Source of the DNA: Lingula anatina
Lineage: Eukaryota; Brachiopoda; Lingulata; Lingulida; Lingulidae
NCBI RefSeq assembly: GCF_001039355.2
Contig: NW_019773763.1
Span: 4,256 to 36,755 of the forward strand
Direction: 5' to 3'
Length of the DNA: 32,500 nucleotides
The position numbers and the translations under genes are program-made. Within the stretch, counting starts at the first letter, position 1, and each line of letters opens with the position of its first letter. Shown here in pieces: positions 20,358 to 31,004 of this stretch. The notes beneath the pieces are model-generated. The model saw only the letters and a list, made by a program, of their open reading frames with translations. It was not told the DNA's origin and searched no databases.

Positions 20358-21643
20358 AGAAAAAAACGGATAGTGCCATATCACACCTCACGTAGCTGTT
20401 GTTAATTGAAAGTGTAATTCGTAAAATACTTGATACAATAGTCAATATGAGCCGATTGCCAGGGACCATGAGTATTAAAAAGGCTGTAATCAATATTTTA
20501 AATGTTTTCATACATGGTATTAATTCAATCAGTCTTCCTTTGTCTGATTATATTCACACTTGGGAAGCTAAGATGTACAAGTAGCTTTAGGTAATATTTC
20601 ACATCTAGCAGGTCAAACTTTGACGGCCTTTGTTCTAACAAATAAACCGTTGCGGCTTGATTACATGGAATAATTGGGAGTGCCCACCATGAGGGGGTGG
20701 ACTTGTGTCTGAAGAAACCAATTAGTTTATAAGTTATGTGCTTGACAATTTGATTGATAAAGTTAAGCATAAAAATGTGTTAACTTATATCTCAAGGGGG
20801 AGACTAGGAGAGAGACTAGAGAGGTCCGGTTTGAGGCTTGGATATGACCATGCTTGTACAATGTAACTTTTCGTTTAGCAAAAAAATATATTCTGTTGAA
20901 GTTGCAACATGGATTTGTTTCATTCTTTTCCTTGTGCAGATCCTAAAACATAGAACCCGGGAATCACCGTAGCAGTTTTAAAGAATTTGTTATCCAAAGA
21001 TGAGATCCCAATGTGCCCAACTTATGGGGTTTTATTTTTAAGGGTTATTAAAGGTATTGTGGGGGCGGGTGGTCATAAAAAGGTTTCCTCACAAGTAAAA
21101 AGGACCCTCACACGAGCGAGATCGCAGCCAGTAAACGTTAACCCTGTCTCCGCTTAAGATTTCATCTCTTTACATAAAAAAATAAAAAGGATTCTTATAA
21201 AGGTGTTTAATGCATGATGAGGCTTCAATGAAAGAGCGATTCCTACCCTTGCGCTCTTTCCTGGTTTATCCATGTAGTTCTACATGTTTTATTCAGTAAA
21301 TAGTATATGATACAGACAACCCCCTTTCCTCACGCAAAGCAAAATTCGGACGATAATATTGGTGTTAACTTCAAAAACGAAACATTGGTATATTTTGATA
21401 CACCAAACTTAAATCTTACAAAAATCATCCTTTTCATTCTTTACTTATATAAGTTGTACGTTAATTTTTTTTGAAATTTTTCTTCTAACTTTTTGCAAAT
21501 AAACAATTTCCACCACAGTTTTTATGGGGTCCGGACGTTGTATTTGGTAACTTTATAGACTGATGCATACTTCAAAAGTACATAACACTTATTGAAAAAA
21601 TAGTAAATTCTCCCCCTCCCCCTTTCTTTCTCTCATATTCGAT
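20358..21643. other. Intergenic AT-rich DNA
   Basis: No supported gene. Short frames at 20399-20584 and 20525-20770 have no recognisable domain. A G-rich run (about 20297-20310) precedes this stretch. Confidence 0.6.
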
Positions 21644-22772
21644 GGGTGCCAGGCCTATCCCTTAAAATTGAGATTACAGTATCAGACAGACAGTGCATTG
21701 CCCCGGTTAAGAAGGCTACGACGTTGTCAACCTCATCAGTGTTTTTACACTCACTGAGTCAATAATCCTGGATGAACTGGGAGTCCGGGGTGACATTACC
21801 CCAGGCCAATAACTGGGTCCAAGGACATTATCTAGAACATTGCGAGACCCAGACTTCTCAGCGGCGTATAGAACCGTAAAGAACAGGTAAAATAATTAAA
21901 ACAGTTAAAGTAACTTGTAAATGTATTATGTATGTAAAGCCTAAGGGTAAATCTGCCATGTTGAAGCAGCATCTAGACAATTCACGACTTAATAGTAGGA
22001 TGGCTGCTTATCAAACATTGCTTCAAGGCACTTGTTGGGCCACGAAGAAATGGTTTTAGAAGAGTAATCGCAGGAACCGATTGGTTTGTATTTGCCTTTT
22101 TAAAAAAAACTTTAGATATTGAATGGCAGAACCAATTAAATCTTGGGAATACAGAGATTTTTTTTCCTTTTGGGGGGGAGTGGGAGGCAACTCGGGGTTT
22201 ATGAATTCAAAAGCTTCTTCATAACATAAGAGAAATTCTTACCCGCACCGACGTCACGAAACTACCTTCTTATGTAGGGGGCCCATGGGAACACATGGCT
22301 ATTAATGTTATATCAATCAAGATGGTCGTATGCATGCCTTAAAGCTGCGACACCAAGGTACCATCATCTACTTTAGATCAAGAATGTAAGGGGGGGGGGG
22401 CATTGATCAAGAGTTCACGGCGAGAAGAGGCGGGGTTCAGATATTTGATGGGGGGAGTTTTATTCGAGGATTTCGCGCTTTCATTTTCTAAAATATCTTC
22501 TATAGTTATCAGAAAGTCACTTATGTCGCCAGCAAATGGTGAACAACTTATACGTATGCATACCACATTTTTACACCAAGAACGACTAGCCATCAAACCT
22601 AGTATTGGTATTAGGAAGAAACTTTTCCATTCCATAAAATGAATTGAAATCTGTCGTACATATGCATTCGTGAAACGCATTTTATAGGGTAAATTATCAA
22701 AAACATTTTCAAAAACATTTTCAGGTACCTGTGCTAATCACTGACTAATACATCTTTCCACCAACCGCCAGC
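21644..22772 (+). promoter_or_regulatory. Upstream region of paralogue 3, duplicated from the same unit as paralogue 2
   Basis: It aligns with 17585-18633 over about 1 kb with gaps. A candidate leader donor AACAG|GTAAAA lies at about 21888 and the acceptor ATTTTCAG ends at 22724. AAAAACATTTTC is duplicated in tandem just before the acceptor. TTTATAGG at 22681 could be a weak TATA box. The sequence after the acceptor (GTACCTGTGCTA) matches paralogue 2 (GCACCTGTACTA), which favours a shared transcribed leader. Confidence 0.45.
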
Positions 22773-24293
22773 ATGGCATCCCAAGCCACCATACTCCGTC
22801 CTCTTGGTCGAACAGAAAACGCAATGAATGTCATGCACGAGAACGGCAACATCACCAACGTATTTAGCGTGTGGATCAACACGAAAACTCATGTGCCAGA
22901 TGCCACGTGGGAGCGCTCTCTGACTCTGCTTCAGAAGAATTTTCCAACGCTTAGACTACGAGTAGTGCAACAGGAGGGCAAAAGGCATTTCAAATTCATG
23001 GAAGAGCCTCACGTCGACTTTGAAGCTCAAAATTTGAGCAAACCTGACGACTGGAAGGATGTCCATGAAAACTTGCTTCAAGTAAGGTTTGATAGTGTCA
23101 ACGGGCCTCTGTGGAAGGTCAAGTTTTTGCGCCTACCTCATTCAACGGGCAAGAACGAAGGTGGTGAGGACAGTGAGTTTGGGCATGCCAATATCCTCAT
23201 GTTCGTTTTGCATCATTGTATTACAGATGGGAAGTCAAACATCATCATGCTCACTCGTCTCGTCCACATTCTGAATGCTGTAATAAGTGGAGATATAGTA
23301 GAGGAAAACGATATCACTACCCTGCATCCAACTATAGAGCACTTACTTCCAAAAGAAAGCATAAAGTTCCGTTTGAAAGACTATCTTCAGGTTGGAAAAA
23401 TGATCTATCATAATATGTTTCCTCATGAGAATTTGTTCTTGAAGAAATTTCCAGCACCGCAACTAGCTGAAGGCGACATGGGCCGCATGAGGGTTATTCC
23501 TTTGGAGTTGTCAGTGCCTGAGACGGAGAACCTTTTGTTCAAGTGCAGAGAGCATGGTTCCACTGTGGAAGGCATGCTCTTATCAGCCGCCAACATTGCA
23601 ATGTCTCGACTGATCAACGAAGGTGCCACCCCACGCTCTATGACCTTTCATTCAACGCACGCCGTTACCTTGCGCCGGTATGTCCCAACGGACATGAGCA
23701 ACACCCTGGGGTGCTTTATTAGTGTCCACGAACTCGCCTTGACCACTCCAGCTGATACAAGTGACCAGTTCTGGCCGCTGGCTGTACGAGCCACCAAAGA
23801 AATCCACGACGTATTGGACAATGGCGGACTTCTTCAAGAGTACCGTGCGATGCTAAGATTATTCTCTGACAAAAACGTCAAGAAGATAATGGCAAACAAA
23901 GTAGCTGAAAACGAGTATGAAACATCCAACATCGGGGACTACGACCTGGTATTTCCAGCGGAGGATAAGCATGTGAAGGTCACCAAAGTCGTCAGTTCTA
24001 CGGCCATGCAGGACCTACACACGCCATTCGTGCATTACTTGCGCAAATTCCGTGGGCGGTTTCTGTATAACCTTGACTACGCCACCAACTGGACGTCCAC
24101 CGAAAACGCGCACAAGTATGCTAATATGACCGTTCAGCTGATGAAGGAAGCTTCCAGAAGAAATATGTGCACTTTATCTTCTTTGGCCGCAAACCTCCCT
24201 GCCAGTTCGTTTCATAGACGCATCGGTATGCCTTCTACGCCTAGGGTATGCGGGTTCATACGCTTCAGCAGAATTTTGCGTTACGCACGATGA
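22773..24293 (+). CDS. HxxxD-type acyltransferase (CAT/condensation-domain fold), paralogue 3, 506 aa
   Basis: An intronless frame from CAGCATGG with an intact HHCITDG (catalytic H148, D152) and the SNIGDYD motif near 385. Over its last core block (23937-24162) it differs from paralogue 2 at only about 8 of 226 nucleotides, while the preceding 120 nt differ at about 24, so identity is patchy. The tail GFIRFSRILRYAR is shared with the other copies after a short variable linker. Nothing indicates decay: no stops, frameshifts or lost catalytic residues. It is probably active on a substrate related to that of paralogue 2. It is convergent with MPPE1, about 2 kb away. Confidence 0.87.
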   Translation: MASQATILRPLGRTENAMNVMHENGNITNVFSVWINTKTHVPDATWERSLTLLQKNFPTLRLRVVQQEGKRHFKFMEEPHVDFEAQNLSKPDDWKDVHENLLQVRFDSVNGPLWKVKFLRLPHSTGKNEGGEDSEFGHANILMFVLHHCITDGKSNIIMLTRLVHILNAVISGDIVEENDITTLHPTIEHLLPKESIKFRLKDYLQVGKMIYHNMFPHENLFLKKFPAPQLAEGDMGRMRVIPLELSVPETENLLFKCREHGSTVEGMLLSAANIAMSRLINEGATPRSMTFHSTHAVTLRRYVPTDMSNTLGCFISVHELALTTPADTSDQFWPLAVRATKEIHDVLDNGGLLQEYRAMLRLFSDKNVKKIMANKVAENEYETSNIGDYDLVFPAEDKHVKVTKVVSSTAMQDLHTPFVHYLRKFRGRFLYNLDYATNWTSTENAHKYANMTVQLMKEASRRNMCTLSSLAANLPASSFHRRIGMPSTPRVCGFIRFSRILRYAR

Positions 24294-24322
24294 TGAACTC
24301 TCCAGAAATTGTCTTTGGCAAA

Positions 24323-24328
24323 ATTAAA
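24323..24328 (+). terminator. Candidate polyadenylation signal of paralogue 3
   Basis: ATTAAA variant 30 bp after the stop; weak on its own. Confidence 0.3.
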
Positions 24329-24528
24329 TTTCCACGATATATACCTTCCCCAATATAGACATGTTAAATACTAGAAATGCAGCCTCCGTGGACTGGAGTA
24401 AAACTATGTAACTTTTATTTAGGCTTTATACTTGCACTTTTGTTGGATTCTAAAATGCAGGAAATCAGTGAAACTTTTTTCAGTTCTCAGTATCTGTAGT
24501 TCATTGAAATTGCAAGTAGATTAAATAC

Positions 24529-24571
<43 letters not shown>

Positions 24572-25990
24572 TTATTAAGCCAATAAAATACAAATGTATA
24601 AAATCGGGAATCTTTTGCCCTGTAGTAGCGCCATTGAAATATAAAAAATGAAAATTAAAATTACATGTTAGAGTTAAAAATAGTTACTGCCGAAGGATAA
24701 AAGCTATTTAAAAATCGCTTNATACTTGCTATGGTATGAACCGACTAATTGGCCTACCGCAAGTGGGCCTTCAATTAACTGAGTTTTCCATTTGTATTTC
24801 CATCTGTACACACTTAAATAAAACAATAATTTCAGTGCCTTTAACGCGTTGTCATGTTACACGTCAGCAAGATTTCCAACTTCCACGCTCTCTCTCTCTC
24901 TCTCCTGTTTTAGGACTACATGTTATGCAAAGTTTTTTTCACGGATATCCGTCCGTCCAGGTCTTTAAATTAGGTCTATTTACGACCACAAATTTGAAGG
25001 AAGTGAAGTTTTAATGCTTTTTTTTTAAGGATGAGGGTTTGTTTAGTTTGGTTTATGCCTTGGCATATCGACTTTGTTTGAAACTAATAGAAATGGTTTA
25101 TATGAATTATAGTCAATCCACGTTCTATTCATTCGTAACTTTCTGTCATCCACAAAAATGGCCAGACAGGTATTTTAAGAATACGGTTCTCAACCCCCAC
25201 CGTCCTCAAAATGACCAAATGGGAAAATAAACAGATATTATGGCACTGCATTACCATGCATTGAAAGTCAAGGGAAAATGTTAAACTGAGAAGGCGTCTG
25301 TGTCACCATTTAGTTAAAACAAATAGACCAGTTCAGTGAATCAAAGGAATCGGGAATCAAAGTTTTCACCTTTATACTGATGGTTTAAGTGTGTTAAAAG
25401 TCAGTCTTTACTATCGTCTAAAAAGGGTCCTTTCAAAAACAAAGCCATTGAACAAATATAAAGTAAAACGCACACGTTCTAGCACCCAAGGGCCAATGTC
25501 GTCAAAATACATGCAAAATTAACACAAACCCCCTTAAAATCAATAACATTCAAAAAATACTCCAACATGCCGATTTCTGAAAGGAACCTGCCTTACTAGC
25601 ATACAAAGCCACTCTGCAAATTTGAAGTAAAACAATTATATGGTTTGGCACTTGCAAAAAAAAATCATTATCTTTCACATCAAAATAATCCCATTTTTAA
25701 AGAGGCCCATTTTTAAAGAAACAAATCTACTAAGAAAATTTAAAGAAAAACGAAAATACGGTTTGGCACCTCGAACTGTGACTGCAACATGATCAGACAC
25801 AGTAATCACAATATAATTACACAGACAAAATAGTGTCTAAATATAAAAATAGTGACAAAAGACATTATTTCAATTTATCTCATAATGTCCCCTCTCAACC
25901 TCTGATGAAATTTAATATTGTGTAACAGACAAAAAAATCCTAAGATTCAGTTGTCAAAAAATGACAGTTGAATCAGTATTAACAAAATAT
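24329..25990. other. Intergenic region between convergent paralogue 3 and MPPE1
   Basis: No supported gene. It contains a (TAA)n microsatellite (24528-24571), a CT-rich tract near 24890-24905, one N (24721) and three loosely related segments starting at 25440, 25604 and 25722 that share CAAAKCYA, AAGTAAAAC-like and GGTTTGGCAC blocks. Confidence 0.6.
24528..24571. repeat. (TAA)n microsatellite
   Basis: About 14 trinucleotide units. Confidence 0.95.
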
Positions 25991-25996
25991 TTTATT
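25991..25996 (-). terminator. Candidate MPPE1 polyadenylation signal
   Basis: TTTATT on the plus strand, AATAAA on the minus, about 310 bp after the MPPE1 stop. A second hexamer at about 26280, only some 20 bp after the stop, is also possible. Confidence 0.35.
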
Positions 25997-26303
25997 TTCT
26001 TATGTCATTAGCTTTTTTAGAACAATAAGTATGATTTGTTATGCAAACCTCTCAGTTATAGATTCAGGACTTTGGTACAAAAAAGGCTTATTGGAACCAG
26101 GCAAATATACAGCAGTGGAAGACTGTAATTAGAACTGGAGGTGATAAATCGGGCATAGGGATAGAAAAATGCTCCATTTTGTCTCATTTTGAAAGTTATA
26201 TCGTTTAGTTTTGTAGGTGTTAAGGTGTACCTAAGAAGCTAATGGAAAGGCATGTACCACCCACCCCGCTGCTATATAACAAATAAAATCACTAAAAAAC
26301 ATA

Positions 26304-29300
26304 CTAGTCACTGTAGGAAATTTCACTGTCCTTTCTGCCTCTGCCTATAAGATCTCTCTTTGAGAAATAAAACTTCATTCCTCTTCCATATGAAATAATG
26401 AGCCAGCATAGTATTGCAACACCCCCTATAATATATGTCCATATCACTGTCCTCTCATCTGGCAGATAACACTTTGAGATGGCATAGTTATTGTTGCTCA
26501 CCTTCATCTGGAAGAAAATAAAAAATAATCAGATGTGAACATTGCTTTACATTTTACATATTAAGTAGAAGAATAAATATATATGTCTACAAGTGTACAT
26601 ACATCATGTCAGTGCATTATATCATCATACATTGAGTAATGTAATTGTTGCACATTTTTTAACTGGCTGCATCATTTCTTTTAGATTTAACTAATGAAAA
26701 TCAAATGCTGACAAAGTCACATAAAAATGTGGTTGTCATCTTGACTTATTTAATAAAAGCCCCAAAGGGGGTGGGGGTTTGGGGAGGTGGTGGTGGTGGA
26801 GAGGGGGGGGGGGGCACTGGGGCCAATTGTCTTCCAACCTTATATTTGTACATGTACAGTACCCCCCTCCTCCCTATAAAAAGAATGACCAGTAAAAAGA
26901 GATAAAATCAAGCAATTTTCCAATCTTTTGCCCCAGTAAAAACGTCTTTATCTACAATCTAATAATAGTTGGGCAAAGTCACATTTTTATCCTTCTGCTC
27001 CCTCTCCATTCACAAAATACAACAGGATCTGCCATCTTTATCTTATAAAAAATGTGTTTTAGAAATAATTTAAGATTTTTTTTCTTTTCTGAGATGATAC
27101 AAGTACTGTACAAGATAATCCCCCATTGCCAGTTTCCTTTGTAAACCTGAATTATTACTTGATTACTGATATACATACGAGTAAAAAGCTTGGATTTTTA
27201 ATATTTCTCCACGAAAATGAAGGCAGTGTCCACTCAGGAGTATTGTGGGGCGGAAGCTCTCTATAGCAGAAGTGGTGAGTGTGAGCACTGAGAACAAGGC
27301 GAGGCTGGACACTCTCTAGGAGCTGAAGGTAGAAATACAAAACAGCATTGCATTAATACAGGCTACCAACACTGCTTTCCATATTCAGTTTAAGTTATGA
27401 AATATACATTACAGATATGGTAATTTCATAAGTGATTTATCTGAAAAACATTTTTATCCATAAAGGGTACATCTTTTAAATTCCAATCACTATTCTCTGA
27501 CTTTGAATGTCTTAAAAGCAAATTAATTTTTCCTCCATTTTCTTTCCAATTCATGTAAATAAATGTCACATGTGTAACATATGAAAAATATGATATTCCA
27601 AGTGGAGGTTCTTAAGCACACAACTTATTTTCAAAACTAAAACATGTAACTGCTTACTCTGTTTGATGCCTTTTCTGACAAACAGTCCACCTTGGGTCTA
27701 AATTTTACATATTTTTCTTGAATTGGAGCAGAGTCTGGACCTGAGCAATTAGCATCGGATGTCCTGTACATAGGAAAGTGCTGTAATAATGAAACAGATA
27801 TTGCCTATTACAGAGGTCCATCACCATGAAGAGAACACAGTCTAAGGAAGAACAGGATAATTAAAATAATTAATAATAACAAAAAAATTCAGCCCATCAG
27901 TTGGCTTTTTGTTGGATTCAAATTGATCTGAATGGAATATTTAGATAGAGGTCTTTTAAGTGTTGCCTCCTTTCTCTTGCACGCTCACACAAATTCTGAG
28001 ACACACTGAGACACATTCTTATGCACATTGGCACATTATACCTGTAGCAGTATTGGTCTAGTATAGTATTTTGGGTCTTCCACTTCACAATGACCAGCGG
28101 TATATCTTCCCTGTCAAGAGAATGTCATAAAGAATTAAACAATAGAAAGTCTCTCATGCTTCTGTGGTCACTGTAATATAATTAATGACAGTTTTCAAAT
28201 TGCATGAATATTACAGTGTTATTTAGAAAAGTCATGACAAATTATGCTGCTATATATTTCATGTTTCCCCTGTTACAGTATTCTTAAGGGGAAGCTAATT
28301 TGATCAAGTGCTTCTTTCTCAACTGTGTTACAGCCATGCCATAATATAATATAATATAATATAATATAATATAATATAATATAATATAATATAATATAAT
28401 ATAATATAATATAATATAATATAATATAATATAATATAATATAATATAATATAATATAATATAATATAATATGGCACCATTATTGTTCTCAGGTCTGTTT
28501 ATATTATGTATTGTATTTTGGACCTTCACATCCACATAACTGTAATACAGAGACCTTAACTATTCTGCAAAATGTAGCTTCTCTAGCTTGTCTCAAACAA
28601 GGGTCTTGAATACCTTGTGGATTTCCAAGTGGAAATCGTTCAGCCCCAGGCTTGTTTAAAGAATAACTGTTTAAAGAATAACAATTAACTGGACTATACA
28701 AGAAACAAGCTAAATATACAAGAAAGAATCTTATGGTAGGGTATGGCAAACATTCTCATGATGGCAGTTCTTACCTGAGCACATTTTAATCTGACAGAAA
28801 TTTCCTGTAGCTGCCGTTCAGCCCTTTGACATATATCACAGCCATCTCCTTCAAACGCCATACTGTTGGCTAACACAAATAGATTGCCCTGGATATCCAT
28901 CATACGCACGGATGGGGTCTTGAAAGCTTTCTTGAAGCGGTTTATTTTATGACCAGTCATCCTTTNAGAGTTTCGTGACAACAAGCCTAACGGTTTTCCT
29001 TGAAATGTGTTTACAGGGTTGCATATATGCTGAAAAGTGAAAAAAACAGCATAACTTCTACAGTAATGGCCCGATCATGCTGATTTTCGAACTTGACCTG
29101 CGTTTTATGAATATTCATCAGCTCTGTAAATATAAAGCCAAAAAGTGAAACTGCCTTCCACTTATCGTGTTTACAAGGAAAGTGCACGGCGCCGGCGACG
29201 GCATCGGCATCGGCATCTCCATCGGCATCGCCATCGGCGACGGCGACGACAGACGCAGGTGATGGCAATATGTACAGACACATCTGTGTCTGTACATAAA

Positions 29301-30542
29301 AAACGGATCATGTGAAAATATGATACACGATGTCAAAAAGTATACTTTTGTGAGTAACTACATATGATAAAACTTGAGAAAGTAAAATATTGTAGTAAGT
29401 AAATTTGTTTGAAAATTCTTAGTAATTACTTATAATAACTGAGAAACTCACAATCGCCAATGGTTTTAAGAAGGAAATCTTTGTGTAAATTTTGAACTTA
29501 CATTGATCTTTCCTCCTTCCCATTGGTCTTTATAAAAAATTGAACAGGCCAAGGATTGAAAGGTGGCTGCCTTTGTCAGAGTAAGCCAACCTATACATTC
29601 AATGGTAAACTTACATATAATGAAAACCCACATCATGATTCCCCACAACAACTTGAATTTGAGAGGATGCATCCACAGCAAACATATGATGAAATCTTGC
29701 TACAGTTTCTTGGAATTCTTGATCACTGCATATCTTCCCTTCATCAAAAAGATCACCTAAAACATAAAAAGCAGCAATCCATGCTTTATTATATATTTGA
29801 TGTTTTAAACAAAAATGCAGATTTGTCGGCTGAAGGTAGTTTCAAATTTGAAATCTCTAGCAGAAATTGGAAGAAACTCTTTTGACATCCATTATTAAAT
29901 TAAGGAAATGAGCAGAATGATACTCATGTGCGCAAATGCGGTTTTCTATCAATCAATATGAAGAAGAAATGGAGAACAAAAATCAGCCTTACAACCTTAC
30001 GCTAATTACATAGTTTAAATTTTGATAATTGAATATTTTATGTTCTAAACATTTGCATAAGCTATGAAGTCCTTCTCATTGGAAAATTGTCCAACAGAAT
30101 CCCAAATAAAACTCAGTGACATCACAACCCACTTCCAGTTTTCTTACAGATCATAAAGGTGAAAGCGTTACAGTTTTCCTCCAAATTTCAAGCATTTTAC
30201 TTCAAAATCTACACAACAATTTGAATATAAATTCTGTACATAAATTCTTTAATATATGATATTGCACCTATCCACAATATTTGAGAAACTGAGCTACAGT
30301 AGTTTTTCTATAATTCATGTTCATATTTGAAAATAAGTGATTTTTTGTCGATTTCTTGAAGGGCGGGTCTATTTGAATTACCATAAGAATGAGAAATCTC
30401 ACCTAGCACAAATACAACCTCGGGACTATGGATAGAAAATGTTGTCTGAAAGGACCTCTGCATTTGCCATTCTCTGTAATGAAAGAAATAGACAACTGAT
30501 TACTAGTACAATGATTATTTACACTGAACATAATAACCACAA

Positions 30543-30593
<51 letters not shown>

Positions 30594-31004
30594 ACTATCT
30601 ATTGCTTAAAAACATCATTTTAAACACTTCCCTAATTCCTGAAGTGTGCAAAATTTTACAAGATATTTAATTCTCATAAATGTTGAAATCTTATATTATC
30701 CTTATATCAACACAGCAATGATGTGTAATCCCAAACAAATGTATAGGATGGCCATTTACCTTCTCAGTTTATCAAACCAGTGCCCATTAAAGGACCCCAA
30801 CAGGTGAGTGTCTGCAATAACCATCACCTTCAGTGGTTTGCCTTGGCCAGGGTCAATCATAACGTCCAGGTGGTCAGTGGTCATCTCTGGCCAGGCGCAC
30901 TGCAGTAATGTCACATAGTAGACTAGGTACTCATTGTATAGAAATAGCAGCAGTACCAGAAGAAGCAGCTTTGATAGCCGACCCCAGTACAGCTTCACCA
31001 CCAT
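26304..31004 (-). CDS. MPPE1: MPPE1 / PGAP5 metallophosphoesterase of GPI-anchor remodelling, complete (8 coding exons)
   Basis: Exons in transcript order: 31004-30760, 30473-30403, 29756-29615, 28961-28775, 28110-28042, 27780-27658, 27322-27179, 26507-26304. They total 1185 nt, 394 aa (human about 396), with consistent phases. In mammals the enzyme removes ethanolamine phosphate from the second mannose of GPI anchors at ER exit sites. Seen: an N-terminal membrane segment (about 11-32); metal ligands in ADTH (D65, H67), GDLFDEGK (106-113), GNHD (144-147) and QHFPMYR (H239); SAHTH (291-295) where GHTH is usual; and a second membrane segment (about 348-368). The C-terminus ISYSD lacks a KKxx or KxKxx retrieval signal. 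The first in-frame ATG, 31004, is chosen because it gives family length. The exon 4 acceptor (AAAG|GATGAC) is weak and beside an N. Confidence 0.95.
26767..26814 (+). other. G-tract cluster in MPPE1 intron 7
   Basis: GGGGGTGGGGG, GGGG, repeated GGT and a run of about 12 G fit a G-quadruplex pattern on the plus strand; the MPPE1 transcript would be C-rich here. Could be simple slippage. Confidence 0.5.
28341..28472. repeat. (ATAAT)n pentanucleotide tract in MPPE1 intron 4
   Basis: 132 nt of perfect period-5 repeat, about 26 units. Confidence 0.98.
29193..29251. repeat. (CATCGG)n hexanucleotide tract in MPPE1 intron 3
   Basis: GC-rich imperfect repeat of GGCATC and GGCGAC units within AT-rich intron DNA. 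Confidence 0.85.
30540..30594. repeat. (AAAT)n microsatellite in MPPE1 intron 1
   Basis: About 13 tetranucleotide units. Confidence 0.97.

Noticed and set aside
24736-25230. Two plus-strand frames of 92 and 63 codons
   Set aside because: No domain, no splice-site support, low-complexity stretches.
28284-28535. Minus-strand frame with repeated YYIIL
   Set aside because: It is simply the translation of the ATAAT microsatellite.
29011-29283. Minus-strand frame with Asp-Ala-rich repeat
   Set aside because: It is the translation of the CATCGG-type hexanucleotide tract inside an MPPE1 intron.
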